From assembly GCA_947683425.1 (NCBI GenBank), contig CANTUQ010000009.1, forward strand, positions 9,315,001-9,379,000: 64,000 nt of DNA, given 5' to 3'. The stretch is from Excoecaria cochinchinensis (lineage: Eukaryota > Streptophyta > Magnoliopsida > Malpighiales > Euphorbiaceae). The first letter of the stretch is position 1. Each line of letters starts with the position of its first letter. The translations under genes were made by a program, and so were the position numbers. Positions 11,653 to 24,499 of the stretch are shown here, piece by piece. Below the pieces are notes generated by a model. That model was not told the origin of the DNA and did not search any database. It was given only the letters and a program-made list of their open reading frames with translations.

Positions 11653-12489
11653 CTGTTTGTGACTTTACTCTAAAAGTGTCTTGGTTAAAACATATAATTG
11701 AGTTTTTAAAACCTAAAATTCTATCTCTTTTCAAAAATTGAATTGCATCATTTTAGAGCCTTAGAATTATGCTAGTTTGGTCCCTATTCTTACCCCGGTG
11801 CATTCCCGAAGCACGACCCTACGTTTACTCAATGTAGGGAAGTGTTAAGGATAATCACCAGCCCAAGCCTAGTACCTTTTCGTATATTAAATGGAGACCC
11901 GATAGGTCGTTATGCTTGTGATGAGTTAGACCCATTGGCAGGGACCATGCTTGGGTAGCCCTAAAGTATCATCACCATTGACCAAAGCTCATGTAATGGC
12001 AATAGAAACTTCCCTCAGGTGAAATGTACCTTAATACGATGCTTGCTATGTGGGCCCTTAAATATTGAACAAAATCAACCAAATTAAATGGTCTTGTATG
12101 AAAGGCTTTTATGCCCTGGTGGGCCCATCTTAATATGGTTGAAATGTTTAAATACATAAAGGTCAAAATTCATACGTATGCGCATTAATTAAGAGATGTT
12201 ATGCTGCCGGCTTTTCGCTGAGCACCATATGCATCCATTGGGTTCCCTGTTAACCCATGGATCAAGCCCACCTAAGAAAGAGACCGTATTACCTCGTGTG
12301 TGGGAGTAATAAGGTTGGAAGGATCTACTTGCTGGTATGTGGTTGTAAATGTTGCATAACACACGATCATGCATTGTACATGTCATTCATGCATCATTCT
12401 AACAATTTAAATCTTTCAGCCATCATAGATTCATCTAAGTGGACTAGAGGTTCCGATGGTCGGCTAGTAAGGACAAATCTGCTTTTGAA
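11653..12489 (+). other. T1 leader
   Basis: About 840 bp lies between the primer site and Gag, with no protein similarity. A long leader is usual in Tat/Ogre elements. An inverted repeat CCCTAC...GTAGGG surrounds about 11818-11840. Confidence 0.6.
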
Positions 12490-14001
12490 TTGCTGAAATT
12501 AGTGTCTGACTGGAATTTTGAGTCACTCTCATCGATCAGTGAATCATCAATGGCAGAAGAAACCAGAGCATTAACCACTCAAGACCTTGCTAGGAGACTA
12601 GAGAACTTTGAACAGAGAATGTTCGATATGATGGGTGCCATGGCTGACAAGATTGCTCATCCCTTTGCTCCACAAGCACCTGTCACCCCATAACCACCGG
12701 CAGTCCTTCCTCGGGGGCAAGTCGAACCACCTGCTGGCGGGGAGGTTCCCCTCATTAATAATGCTGCCTAACAACCTGTCAATGAGCACAGAGTTGCTGA
12801 GCCTATTGAGCCAAGAAGGGAAAGGATCCCGAATCCCAATGAGGATTTTGTAATGAAGGAGGAAGATGAAGAGGTAATAGTACCTCAAGTTATGAGGGCC
12901 AAAGCACCCAGGGTAGAAGATGAGGCAATAAGAGGGATGAGACAACAAATTGAGATGATCACCTGCATGTTGTCAGCCGGGAAGGTGGTCAACCCTGAAG
13001 ATAGAGATCTGGGGGATGAAGAGCTGCTACCCCAAAGGTTTAAGATGCCTGAGCTGCCGAAGTTTGATGGTACTTCTGACCCATCTGCACACATTAAGCA
13101 GTATACCCTGGTGATGAAAGGCACAGGGTTGAGCAAGAAGCTGAAGGTAGAATATTTCTACCTCAGTCTGGTGGGTTCGGCAATAGACTGGTATCATGGG
13201 TTGGATAGGAGGTCCAAGGAGGATTGGGACCTTTTAACTGAAGAATTTATGAGGCAATACGACTGCAGCACCAGAATAGAGGTCACCTTAAAAGACCTCA
13301 AACTTTTACAGCAAAGGAGTGACGAGTCATTCCATGAATACCTCACCAGATGGAGGAATAGGGTAATGGAGATGAAACGGATGCCTGACACTGTCACTGC
13401 TGACCAGATCAGGTTATTTATCAGGAACTCCTGCCCTTACTTGAGGGACTTACTAAGCTTTAAGGGGCTCAGAGATTGGGAGTCACTTAAAGACATTGCT
13501 GTAGAGGCTGAAGGGGCTTACCTAGCAAAGAAAGCAAGCCAAAACAACTTTACTGGGAAGAATTTTGGGAACCAGTCAGGGTACAGATCAGGCAGTGTTG
13601 GGAGCAGTAATAACAAAAATGGTAAGACGGCCAAGGTTTCAGCCACCGGAGCAGGACAAGGTCAGAGGTACTACTCTAACTTAGGCTGCTCTCTTTCTTG
13701 GGTACTGGAGAGACTGATGAAGGAGGGAAAGCTACAACCTTTGATGCCTAGGCCAGCCATGAATCAAGCACAGCCAAGGCACAGAGATGACCAGTATTGC
13801 GCCTACCACCAGCACACTGGGCACCTGACAGATTATTGCCGGACCTTAAGGAACAAGATCCAAGATCTTATCGACTCCAAACAGATCACGGATCCTGAGA
13901 AAAGAGAGAGAAGAAGAAGGCAGGCTATAATGCAGTCCCTCCACCGGATATGTGATTGGGTCTGGTCCACCTGGGTGGCACTCGTCAGAAGAGCTACATG
14001 A
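12490..14001 (+). pseudogene. gag: T1 Gag (Tat/Ogre lineage), broken
   Basis: A likely start is the ATG at 12550 (MAEETRALTTQDLARRLENF). The frame is interrupted by stops at 12691-12693 and at about 12769, then is open from 12853 to 14001. The long part carries the capsid-like Retrotrans_gag domain (KMPELPKFDGTSDPSAHIKQ, then SAIDWYHGL, W-D-L-L-x-x-F, SFHEYLTRWRN). A variant zinc-binding tail follows (YCAYHQHTGHLTDYCRTLR, a C-H-C style typical of Tat Gags). The C-terminal 30 residues are probably frameshifted. The protein would form particles for T1. The stop at 12691 fits a CAA to TAA change. Confidence 0.88.
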
Positions 14002-14866
14002 AGACTATTTTTTTAGATGCTTTATTTCCTTTTAATTCAAGAACTCCTTATGACAATCCGGTTATTTTAATATGATGAACATTTTTGTTTATTCGTATGG
14101 TATTTTTAATGATTTCATTTCCTATGATCACGATGCATTCATTCATTTTTGACATTAACCCAATTAATACGACTCCATCTAATCTCGAAACTTTGGGAAG
14201 TCCAAATAAAATCTTGATAGCATCTGATATAACTCTTGAAGAGAGGATAATTTTGAGAGATATAAAATAAAATAAAAAAATGGCCTTTGCCTGGACCTGG
14301 TATGACATGCTGAACATTGACAAGGACATTTTTGAGACCAATGCTACTTCCACGTGCCAACATGATGACGAACCAGATTTTGAAAGCCATTCCTTTACAC
14401 CCCTAACATCTGGGTTGCATATGGTGCTGCCAAATAAAATCAAACCCCGAGAACTACACCAGAAGTTGGACGAATAAAACTCAGGACCTTCACGAGAAAC
14501 ATATAATTCGTTAGAACAAAATCGTGTGACCCATTTCCTCACAACCATTTGAAATATGTACCCTAAAATCAATCAAGATTGACCTTTAACCATCCGGGAC
14601 CCTTACAACAAAATTTAGCAGGACAGCTCTTTACCTTTCAACCAAAAAAGAAAAAGAGAGAAAAAAAGAGAGAAAAGAAGAGAGAAAAACGTACGCGCAA
14701 AAAAAACCATCCGAGTTTGATTTTATTTGGGTACCATAATCTTTGCCCCAGATCATCCGAGCCTAACCTGTCCCCCATCTCAGCCATTGAAAACCATTTC
14801 AGAATTTGAACCACCAAAGCCAATAAAAGCGAAGTGTGAGATTTCACATCCAAGCCCCAAATAAGG
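14002..14866 (+). pseudogene. T1 pol remnant just upstream of the RT core, then 3' non-coding sequence
   Basis: Two frames (14085-14270 and 14280-14477) give NLETLGSPNKILIASDITLE and, 3 bp after a break, FAWTWYDMLNIDKDI. These resemble the Tat-lineage segment that precedes the RT fingers (consensus-like 'VFAWSYEDMPGID'). The frame then ends at 14477 and no RT follows. From 14478 the sequence is A- and purine-rich, including GAGAAAAA repeats at 14650-14690, and continues past C2 at 56867. The pol deletion predates C2, since C2 inserted 390 bp beyond it. Confidence 0.6.
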
Positions 14867-15482
14867 TGTTGGGTTTCTTCGGAATAATTCAACATTAACG
14901 CAGCAGAATAAAATAGAAACCCGAAATAGGATCCATGTATTTTCAACTGATTCAAAAGGAAGAGATAAGATTTACCAACCTTTCTCCTACGTAGGAAGTC
15001 GAAATAAACTCCTTTAATTCAGATGGTAGATGCTACTCTAACACGAACGTCCTCTACCGGTATGCACATGCACGAACCAATGAACAGAATTCGCAGGGGT
15101 GCTAGCTCCCTTATGTTGTGACTGGATATTTAAGTTTTCTTTCTCAAAGAAAAGGTGGCGGCTAGGTTTTTCTCTCTAAGAAAAAATATATCCACTCTCA
15201 ATCCTTTTTCTCTTAGGAAAAGGAAAACGTGATTAGCTATTTCTCTTAGGAAAATCTACCACTCTTTATCCTATTCTCCTTAGGAAAAACGTGATTAGGT
15301 TAATCACTTTATTAACCTATATATCCAATTATATATCTGAATATATTTCAAACTCTAAAGAGATAAATAAGGATATTATCTCTTAATTCAAAATAAGATA
15401 TATATATATATTTCTTATTCTAAATAATAAGAAATATTATATAATACATATAATTATCTCATATTCAAAATACGGGATTTAT

Positions 15483-15533
<51 letters not shown>

Positions 15534-16478
15534 ATTTCGAAATCAAATATAAATACCTATATTTATATTATTCCGAAATGCCCTAATAAAATCTATTTTG
15601 TTCATTTTGTTCTTGGTGTGTGACCCAATAGGTTTATATTAAGTTGGCAGTGGGCCTAATCTCATAATAAGCCCACAAGTCATAATTGGTCTCTAGCAAG
15701 ACATTATGACTACCCAAATAATATAAATATCGTTAATCCGATTTTAACCTGACAACAGAATATGCTATTATCCTTTTGTCACACGATATCTTGTTTGAAC
15801 ATAAGTCATGGTCCATGTCAAACTTATATATTGTTCAAACATATAATTTTCCGATCACTAAGTAGACTGATAAATTCAAATGACATTGATGATACTATCA
15901 ATTCATTCGAGCATGGCCATGCATTTTACAGTCCTACTTATCGAGGGGTCCAATAGATATCTCTCTCATTAGAGAGGGACAAATTCCATCTTGATTATTC
16001 ACTTTCTTTTGCATAATTCTCATTATGTCTGATCATAAACTTTATAATTATCCGATTAAAGATAACGTTTGATTATGTCAAAACATAATGTTCCTTATGT
16101 AGGAAACTATGATAACCTCAGGTCAAAGGATTCAATAACATATTTATTATAAAATCACTTATGAAACTATCCCATGCAGTGATCTTACAGTGGGTCTATC
16201 CAGTACTTTGTTCTCTAACAAATACCTATGGATTCGATTTATATCATCATATATAATCATCCCATGATTATCAATACAAATCTATACTAGTTTTAATTTA
16301 TTTTTATGCCCTTTAGTAATAAATGACTAGGGATATGATGAATAACATTGTTATTCATAAACATTACAATAATGTAACATGTTAATAATATTAATGTGAA
16401 GAAAGCCATTATATATAAATGAAAATGTAATGATTACATTAAGGTCCAAATGTTTGGCCTAGGGCATAACCACTAACA
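14867..16478 (-). repeat. C2 3' LTR (1612 bp)
   Basis: On the minus strand it runs TGTTAGTGGTTATGCCC to ...CCCAACA. It is the partner of 55266-56861. Relative to the partner it has small insertions and a shorter (TA) tract near 15400 but a longer one at 15491-15530. Many substitutions separate the two by eye, so C2 is older than E1-E3. Confidence 0.95.
15491..15530. repeat. (AT)n microsatellite in the C2 LTR
   Basis: A near-perfect AT dinucleotide run, of different length in the other C2 LTR. Confidence 0.95.
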
Positions 16479-16497
16479 ATCTCCCACTTGCACTAGG
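16479..16497 (-). other. C2 polypurine tract
   Basis: The minus strand reads CTAGTGCAAGTGGGAGAT immediately before the 3' LTR. This is the usual copia plus-strand primer region. Confidence 0.85.
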
Positions 16498-18178
16498 CCC
16501 AATCATACATATATCTAATACCCATTGACCTAGTATGTCCATCATGTTTGGCTTGTGGGAGAGCCTTAGTAAGTGGATCAGCAATGTTATCATCAGTAGG
16601 TACTCTGCAAATCTTAACGTCTCCCCTCTCAATTATTTCTCTAATGAGATGAAAATGCCTGAGTATATGTTTTGATCTCTGATACGATCTGGGCTCCTTA
16701 GCCTGTGCAATAGCACCGTTATTGTCACAATAAAGATCAACAGGGTTGCTGATACTAGGTACTACTCCCAATTCAATAATGAATTTCTTGATCCATACTG
16801 CTTCTTTAGCTGCATCTGATGCTGCTATATACTCAGCTTCTGTTGTAGAATCAGCGACAGTGCTTTGTTTAAAACTTTTCCAGCTTACAACACCTCCATT
16901 TAACACAACCACATATCCTGACTACGATCTAAAGTCATCTTTGTCAGATTGGAAGCTTGCATCTGTATAACCATTTATTACTAGCTCATCTTCCAATCCT
17001 CTATATATTAAGAATGCATCCTTAGTTCTTCTTAAGTACTTAAGGATATTCTTAACAGCTTTCCAGTGACTTTCATCGCGATCAGACTGGTATCTGCTCG
17101 TCATGCTCAGAGTATACGAAACATCTGGTCGAGTGCATAACATGGCATACATGATTGATCCTATAGCCGAAGCATAAGGAATCATACCCATGCGATCTCG
17201 CTCATCAGATGTCATTGGACATTGAGTCTTGCTAAAAGTAATGCCATGAGACATTGGTAAAAATCCTCTTTTGGAATTTTGCATATTGAATCTATTTAGC
17301 ACCTTATCTATATAAGTGCTTTGACTCAGACCAATTATCCTTTTAGATCTATCCCTATAGATATATGCAGCTTCACCGAAATCTTTCATTGAAAAAGATT
17401 TCCCTAACCATTCTTTTATCTTTTGCATGATAGGGGTGTTATTTCCAATGAGTAATATATCATTGACATATAATACAAGAAACATCACAGCGCTCCCACT
17501 AATCTTCTTGTATACACAAGGTTTATCCTCATTTTTGATGAACCCAAACTCTTTGACTGTTTCATCAAAATGAAGATTCCAGCTCCGAGAAGCTTACTTC
17601 AATCCATAAATGGATCTTTGCAACTTACATACCTTTCTAGAATTCTCAGGATGGACAAAACCCTCAGGTTGTGTTATGTACACATCCTCAAGTAAGTTTC
17701 CATTAAGAAACGCTATTTTGACATCCATTTGCCATATCTCATAGTCATAATATGCAGCAATGGCAATAAGAATTCTTATTGATTTAAGCATTGCGACTAG
17801 TGAAAAGGTTTCATCATAGTCAATACCATGAGTTTGTTTGAACCCTTTTGCAATGAGCCTTGCTTTAAAGGTATTTACTTTGCCATTCATATCGGTTTTC
17901 TTTTTTAAAACCCATTTGCACCCAATGGTTTTAATTCCTTTAGGTGGATCAATCAAGTTCCAAACTTGATTATCATATATGGATTGCATCTCAGATTTTA
18001 TGGCTTCTAGCCATTTCTCAGATTCTGGACTTGACACGGCATCTTGATAGGTAGTAGGCTCATCTTGATCCATGAGCATTACTTCACGACTATTTGTCAC
18101 GAGAAATCCATATCTCTTGGGTTCGTGTCGTATTTTATTAGATCTACGTGGTACTTGTGTAACAGGTACAGGTTCCAC
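16493..18178 (-). pseudogene. pol: C2 reverse transcriptase and RNase H (broken)
   Basis: One frame runs 18178 to 16493 with internal stops. The RT part has WLEAIKSEMQSIYDNQVWNL, GCKWVLKKK, KARLIAKGFKQTHGIDYDET, WQMDVKIAFLNG, then CKLQRSIYGLK followed by a stop (17594-17596, a CAA to TAA type change). The active-site motif reads YVND instead of YVDD (about 17460). The LGIK/LGI segment normally before YRDRS is missing. RNase H has YTDASFQSD, then a stop, SGYVVVLNGGVVSWKS, STTEAEYIAASDAAKEAVW and DNNGAIAQAK. The motifs match the common plant Tork/Angela copia group. The protein would have copied C2 RNA; this copy cannot. Confidence 0.92.
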
Positions 18179-18193
18179 AACAGTTTGTGAAAC

Positions 18194-19212
18194 TTATTGA
18201 GTTTCCACCGATGGTTCTATGTTTTCTTGTGGTTCTTGAATTTCTTCAAGTTGTACTTTACTCTCACTAGTTCTTTTAGAAATAAATTCCTTTTCTAGAA
18301 AGACACCATTTCGAGTGATAAACACTTTGTTCTTAGAAGGGTTATAAAAGTAATATCCTTTAGTTTTCTTAGGATATCCCACAAAAAGACATTTATCAGA
18401 TTTTGGTGCTAATTTATTTGAGACCTGTCGTTTGACATAAGCCTCACAGCCCCAAATCTTTAGAAAAGATAAACTAGGAGTTCTCCCAGTCCATATCTCA
18501 TATGGTGTCTTTTCAACTGCTTTAGATGGAACTCGATTCAAAGTGAATACGGTTTTTTCTAATGCATAACCCCAAAAGGATAATGGAAGATTTGTTTGAC
18601 TCATCATAGATCGAACCATATCTAATAAAGTTCGATTCCTCCTTTCAGATACACCATTCCATTGTAGTGTTCCTAGCGGAGTTAATTGTGAAACAATTCC
18701 ACAATCTCTTAGATGATTATCAAACTCTTGGCTCAAATATTCCCCACCTCGATCGGATCGAAGTGCTTTAATAGTTTTACCAAGCTGATTTTGTACTTCA
18801 TTTTGAAAGGTTCTGAACATTTCAAATGATTCATGTTTATGTTTCATTAGATAGATATAGCCATATATACTGAAATCATCAGTGAATGTAATGAAGTACT
18901 GAAATCCTCCCCTGGCATTTATGCTTAATGGGCCACATACATCAGAATGTACAAGGCCTAATAAGTCAGTGGCCCTTTCGCTATGTCCATCTTGCTTAAT
19001 AAATAAGATTCGCAATTATCAAATGATTCAAAATCAAATGATTGCAAAAGTCCATTAGAATGGAGTTTAGCTATGCATTTCTCATTTATATGACCAAGGC
19101 GACAATGCCATATATATGTTGTATTTAGATCATTTGGTTTGGATTTCTTTATAGTTATGTTATAAATATCATAATTATTAGATGTTTCTAGATTTAGGAC
19201 ATAAAGCCACAA
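18194..19212 (-). pseudogene. pol: C2 integrase with GAG-pre-integrase zinc domain (broken)
   Basis: The zinc domain reads HCRLGHINEKCIAKLHSNGL (19130 downwards). A frame change near 18960-19010 leads into the core, with LVHSDVCGPL, FITFTDDFSIYGYIYLM, ALRSDRGGEYLSQEF and GVSERRNRTLLDMVRSMM. These supply the D, D and E catalytic residues (D35E). The C-terminal copia-specific part follows: WGYALEKTVFTLNRVPSKAV, KIWGCEAYVKR, KCLFVGYPK. The enzyme would insert cDNA into the genome. The frame difference between the two parts makes it a pseudogene. Confidence 0.9.
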
Positions 19213-19536
19213 TATGAATCAGCAATACCATAAAGCATGTCATCATAATAAATAGAACATTTCTTATTCTTAATGAGAAAAGAAAAACCTTCATCATCCA
19301 AAGTTGAAACTGAAATAATATTCCTACTCAAACTAGGAAATTGTTCAAAACTAACAAAAGCCCATTGGGCAGAGTCAATTCATAAGTGCCTACGGCTAGA
19401 GCGGCAACTTTTGCTCCATTTCCCACTCGTAGGTCCACTTCACCCTTTTTCAGCTGCCTACTCCCTTTTTCAGCTGCCTACTCCTTTTGAGTCCCTGTAC
19501 ATTTGTACAAATGTGAGATCCACATCTAATATCTAA
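19213..19536 (-). pseudogene. C2 protease-to-GAG-pre-integrase linker (degenerate)
   Basis: Short frames on the minus strand resemble the copia stretch after protease, including YELTLPNGL and a hydrophobic L-N-N-x-L piece. No intact DTGA-type protease motif can be read, and a short tandem copy of TCAGCTGCCTACTCC lies at about 19450-19485. It is decayed and partly deleted. Confidence 0.55.
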
Positions 19537-19539
19537 TAC

Positions 19540-20430
19540 CTAGGAAGTAGAAGTAGATAAATTAATTTCTATAACATAAATACCTGAAGATGTAGTCTCA
19601 CCACTCTTCTTCTTCTTTAATTCTTCCAAGTAGAGCTTGCAGTTCCTCTTCCAATGACCAGGTTCATTGCAGTGGAAGCAAACTCCCTCCTTTGGAGGTT
19701 TAGCCTTGGGCTTGGGTTTGGGCTTAGGCTTACTACCAACTTTTGCCTTAGCTTTACTCTTACCCTTAACTTTCATGCCCTTCCCTCTGTTAACCATCAG
19801 AACATGGCCATGCTTCTTACTGATGCTTTGCTCAGCTATTTTGAGCATAGCATGCAGCTCGGCTATAGATTTCTCCATATTATTCATATTGTAGTTCATG
19901 ACAAAATGGTCATAACTATCAGGCAATGAATTAAGGATCAAATCCGTTGCCAGTTCTAAACTGAGGGGAAATCCAAGCCTCTCAAGGTGATCAATATAGC
20001 CCTTCATTTTCAAAACATGAGAGCTAACTGAAGAACCTTCAGCCATCTTGCAAGAATGCAAAGCTTTGGTAGTCTCATACCTTTTTTGCCTAGCCTGCTA
20101 GTGAAAAGTCTGCTTAAGATGAGTACTCAACTCATAAGCTTCCATATTTTCCAGATGCTTCTGAAGCTCTGGAGCCATGGTAGCTAACATAAGACAACCA
20201 ACGTGCACAGAATCATCAACATGTTTCTTGTATTTTTCTTTGACTGCCCTTGTAGCATCAGCAGGTGGCTCATTGGGAATAGGCTCATCCAGCACATACA
20301 GCTTCCTTTCCTGCTTGAGGACAATTCTCAAATTTCTGAACCAGTCAAGGAAGTATGTACCAGTTTCCTTAAGTTTGTCCTTCTCAAGAACAGATCGCAG
20401 TGACATAGCAGAAGTGTTATTTGTTGCCAT
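19540..20430 (-). pseudogene. gag: C2 Gag (broken by one nonsense codon)
   Basis: The ATG at 20430-20428 opens MATNNTSAMSLRSVLEKDKL, a typical copia Gag start. A single in-frame stop at 20100-20098 (where the family usually has a Glu before QARQKRYET) breaks it. Downstream are LKMKGYIDHLERLGFPLSLE, DLILNSLPDSYDHFVMNYN, a Lys/Pro-rich linker (GSKPKPKPKPKAKPPK) and the zinc knuckle CFHCNEPGHWKRNC. The last residues, YVIEINLSTSTS, match the usual protease junction. Particle protein of C2. The E1 nest is inserted 78 bp upstream of the ATG, separating Gag from its leader and promoter. Confidence 0.92.
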
Positions 20431-20935
20431 TAATCTACAAACATGCAAGATAAATTATATTAGTACCAATTTCATTTTTAGGTTTTCTCAAAAACTCCCA
20501 CTAAAATTGTAACACCCCCTACATCCCCATTGGAAGGACGTCGAAGGGCGCTACACGACGCTTACTCACATATCGGGACACATACGCTATACGGAGGCAT
20601 ACATTTATACAAAAACACGGGGAATTTGAAACTTTGGGAAGCAAAAGCATATACACATGCATACATATGATCATTCAGCGAAACCATAAGGCAAACGATA
20701 AAATAAAGGAATAACTTAATACAGAAACATAATAACATTACAACCTCCAAAATATTACATCCAGAATTTTACATATATAATTACATATAAAAAGGGCTAC
20801 AGAAAAACATAATAAAAAAGGCTACAAAATTACAGAATCCGAAATGCAAAAGCTGAAACAAAATCACAAAACACTTCTAACTCCTATATGGCCAACCCTA
20901 GAGATGCTCAACACGAACAGAACCAAACCTGCCAC

Positions 20936-23900
20936 CTGCACGGGAAAAGAACCCGTGCTAAGCGATAACGCTTAGTGGGGAGAACACATAAGCAATATGG
21001 ACGGCCATTCACAATGGTCGTCAAGGCATAACACAAGCAAATGGCATATGCGAAAATTCATAACACATATATATAATATGTTTGCATATAAAAAAAAACC
21101 ATGTATTAAGAAGATCATAACTGCATTCATAAACTCGATCAAACGAGCCAAAGCAGGCAGAATACCAGGCAAGGTACAAATACTATCCTTCAGAAATACA
21201 TACAATCTCACGTGCATATACTTATTGGGAATCAAATATCAGAACCGCCTCAAGCCTAGCTCAAGATCACATTCATACACATACTAATTCACATACTTAA
21301 CCATAACAGTTAGCAGTACCGAATCACATTAATGTACATACAAATTAACCATAGCATTTAGTAATTCTAGCACGCCTTCATATACATATTAATTCATATC
21401 CAAACACAGTCACAACACGATATATGCAACTAACCACCCACAATATACATGCTTGAGCCAGATTTAAAACACTCAGAAATTCATAATTGATTCACATATG
21501 CAAAATCGTGCTCATTCAAATATCATATCTCTTATCATATAAAAAAAAAACCAATTGACTACCTGCTGACGCAAAATAGCGGATAATGAGTATACGAACA
21601 GTACCTTACGGGTACAAATCGGCCAAAGGGTACCTTACAGGTACGAATCGAAAAACAACATCATTTTCCACATTCGAAAACATTTTAACGAAAGGGGATC
21701 TTAAACAAGATCCATTCACACAAAAGGGTTCGCGAGGAGCCGAACAGGGACCTGATCAGGGTCCAAACGTTCAAAGGGCTGCAGCTAAAGAAACTCTATT
21801 AGGCATGCCTAACTATCCAGTAGACTGACTCTTGCAGGCTAAAATTTATACAGTTAACATCCACATTTAATTATAACAAATAAAGAATTCATATACTTCA
21901 AATAGATCAGTACATGCCCAATTATTGCTCATATTAAGTGATATAGAATGCTAAAATCAATAATATAACATTTCTAGAACGTGGGAAGAAAACAAGATTT
22001 TATTGCAAAAATAGGGTAGGTCACGGTGGTAATCAGATTGGTTGCCACCGTGATATACCAAAGATCTTTGGCAGAAAGCAAGTCTGGGGTACCTCACGGT
22101 GGTAACTAAACTAGGTTGCCACCATGACATACCTAGACCCCAAAACAGAAAGCACCTTTGGGGTACCTCACGGTGGTAACTAAACTAGGTTGCCACCGTG
22201 ACATACCCACTGCCCAGACAGCAGCTAAAGTCTGGACACCTCACGGTGGTGAAAAGATTGGTTGCCACCGTGACATGTTCAAACTCTGGGCAGAAAGCAT
22301 CTGGTTCATGCCTCACGGTGGTAACTAAATAGGTTGCCACCGTGACCCACGCCCAGTTGCGATTCCTGAAGGCAAATTTCCAGATTTTCAAGCCAAAAAT
22401 CCTACAACCCTCACCGGTCATGCGTAAAAGAATTCACGTTTCGAATCACATAATGCATATATATATATATAAATATAGATATATTATCATGCATAAACCA
22501 GAGTACAATAGACATATAAATATGTTCATAAAATCAGTCATGCATCATACAATTCATATTGCAAAGCATATAATAATTCGAGCCAACCCACTATACCCAT
22601 ATCTTTATTCTATAGCACCAGGGTCAAGTAGGGGAACACTAATATGCCAATACTTAATGATGCAAAGTCTTAATCATACAATGATACAATTTACACTTAA
22701 GCATAGTATAATATTCTTAGAGGAGGATCGTAAGTACAAATATGCATAATACATTCACATTATAATATAATTTGCTCAAATAGCTTAAGGTATTAATCCT
22801 AAAATGTCACTTAACTTGACTATATTCTATTCATACAATTACACCGAATTATTTTATTAGTTTGAATTAATCTTAATCCTATTCGTGTTTATTTTCCAAG
22901 TGATAACTATTCTTATACTCATTTAATAGTCCTAAACATACCTCGGCTAGATCCTAAAAAGTTCTGGTGCGAAATGGGTTCAATTCCGGAAGAAAAACAC
23001 CTAAAATGGTCAAGACAGAAAGGGTCATGGTGGTAATGAATTTGGTTACCACCATGAGGTCCAAACTAAGCATTCTGCCTAGCATTTTCATATGTCACAG
23101 TGGTAATGAATTTTGTTACCACCTTGACCTACCAAAAATTTGCAAAACAGAAGCTTGGCTACAGGACTGCTTCACAACTCAATTTTGTTCAGGCTAAACG
23201 GACATCTAAACGACATTTTAAGGCAAACCTTCCTTCTTAACATTTGTTCCCTAGGATGCTAAATTGCAAATGAAATAAATTTTAGATCAATTAGACATCT
23301 ACAACTTCAGATATGATCTAAACAACCTATAGTTTTCAAGTGACCCGACCCAAACAGCGACACCACGGTTTTGGCAAAATTTTAGGATCTTAGAGCACGA
23401 ATTAGTCCAAGGCTATTTCTGAGACATTTAAAGGCATGGAAATAAAAGTTCTAATAGCTCAAGAATAACTCCATTAAGAGATCTAAAACTATACCTATGA
23501 CAAAAACATTACATAGAGATCAAATGAAAACTTAACAGAGTTTACTAAATCATGCATTTTCACTTTCAATTCACATATCTTCAATTTAATCCTTATTATG
23601 CATTACTAGTACATTTAATCAAACAAATACATGCATAAGACTCATATCAAAACACCCAATTACTGGGAATCAAACATAAACACACACTCATGATCCAAGA
23701 AGAATTAGGGCAGACAACCCAAAACTGAAAATGTAGAAAACAAGTTCCCAAACCTCCTTTGATGCACAACCCACAATCTCTTCAAGCTTCAATCTTCAAT
23801 CCTTACTTTGCCCTTAAGGTTCTTCTTGCCACCACAAACTTGCACAAATACAAACCCAGAAAATTACTCATCCAAACCTTAACTCAAAACTAGCAAAACC

Positions 23901-23958
23901 AGAAAAAGGAGAAGAGGAAAAACCCAAAAACGCAAGAGCCTTAAACCCAAACACATAC
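20936..23958 (-). other. Putative LTR-internal intron in E1 3' LTR
   Basis: Donor AG|GTATGT starts at 23958. Acceptor TTCTTTTCCCGTGCAG ends at 20936, followed by GTGGCAGG. Length is about 3.0 kb. The same sites are at 53449 and 26394 in the 5' LTR. All hairpins and palindromes of the LTR lie between them. Splicing itself is inferred. Confidence 0.45.
22021..22345. repeat. E1 hairpin array (CACGGTGG...CCACCGTG)
   Basis: Five inverted repeats of about 30 bp lie about 73 bp apart, each TCACGGTGGTAAC-loop-GGTTGCCACCGTGA with a 12-bp stem that includes one T-G pair. Loops differ slightly. Two weaker copies are at 23025-23128. The intervening DNA is equally conserved among E1 copies (47817-48141, 51513-51836), so these are not independent spacers. 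Confidence 0.9.
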
Positions 23959-24499
23959 CTCTTTAATCTTGCTCCAAAACTCAATCAAAACCACCTCTAA
24001 GAAAGTTCAAAACCCAGCCAAACAGAAAAGAAGAGGAAAAAGCAGAAATGAAGAAGAGAAGAGGAAGAGGAGGCGTGAGAGGGAAGGGAGAACGGGAACA
24101 AATCTGTGTTCTCTCTCTCTCTCACTCTCTTTTCTTAATTTCTTCATTAATGCACACCAACCACAATCCACATGGAAAATTCTCATTGGACCACAAATCC
24201 CCTTTTGACTTTCAAACACCAAGGCACCATACACTTACCTCATTAGATAACTCTTAGGTAGATATTTTTCAACCTTGGTACCAAACACACTAACCACTAG
24301 ATAAATGCCACAATGAAACACCCTACAACCAAACACCACATGCACACCCAATAATTTCTCACACTTGACTTATTTAATTAATTACTTTGCAATTTAAAAC
24401 CTTGTTATCCAAAATCCCTCATGTACAAATTATTGAAATACCCGTCGCTTATCCGGCTTAGCTTGCCAAGTCCGACTAGGCCCGATTTGGGGTGTGACA

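Larger units (their letters stand above)
20508..24499 (-). repeat. E1 3' LTR (3992 bp, uninterrupted)
   Basis: The minus strand starts TGTCACACCCCAAATCGGG at 24499 and ends GGGGGTGTTACA at 20508. In the element sense it has a CT-rich block (about 24130-24010), donor AG|GTATGT (intron start 23958), and CACGGTGG/CCACCGTG hairpins at 23128-23025 and 22345-22021. Next is a hairpin ladder (about 21812-21595) containing GGATCTTGTTTAAGATCC, GGACCCTGATCAGGTCC, GTACC/GGTAC and TTAGGCATGCCTAA. The last block has a GAC...GTC hairpin (21022-21000), CTAAGCGTTATCGCTTAG (20975-20958) and the acceptor hairpin (20957-20939). Confidence 0.95.

Noticed and set aside
22021..22345. Regular palindromic repeats with spacers, CRISPR-like
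   Set aside because: Plant LTR context. The spacers are as conserved between LTR copies as the repeats, the repeats vary in their loops, and there are no cas genes.
22185..22421. 78-aa ORF repeated at 47981 and 51677 (ends in VTVAT-like repeats)
   Set aside because: Reads through the E1 hairpin array. Identity across copies follows from LTR homology, not coding constraint.
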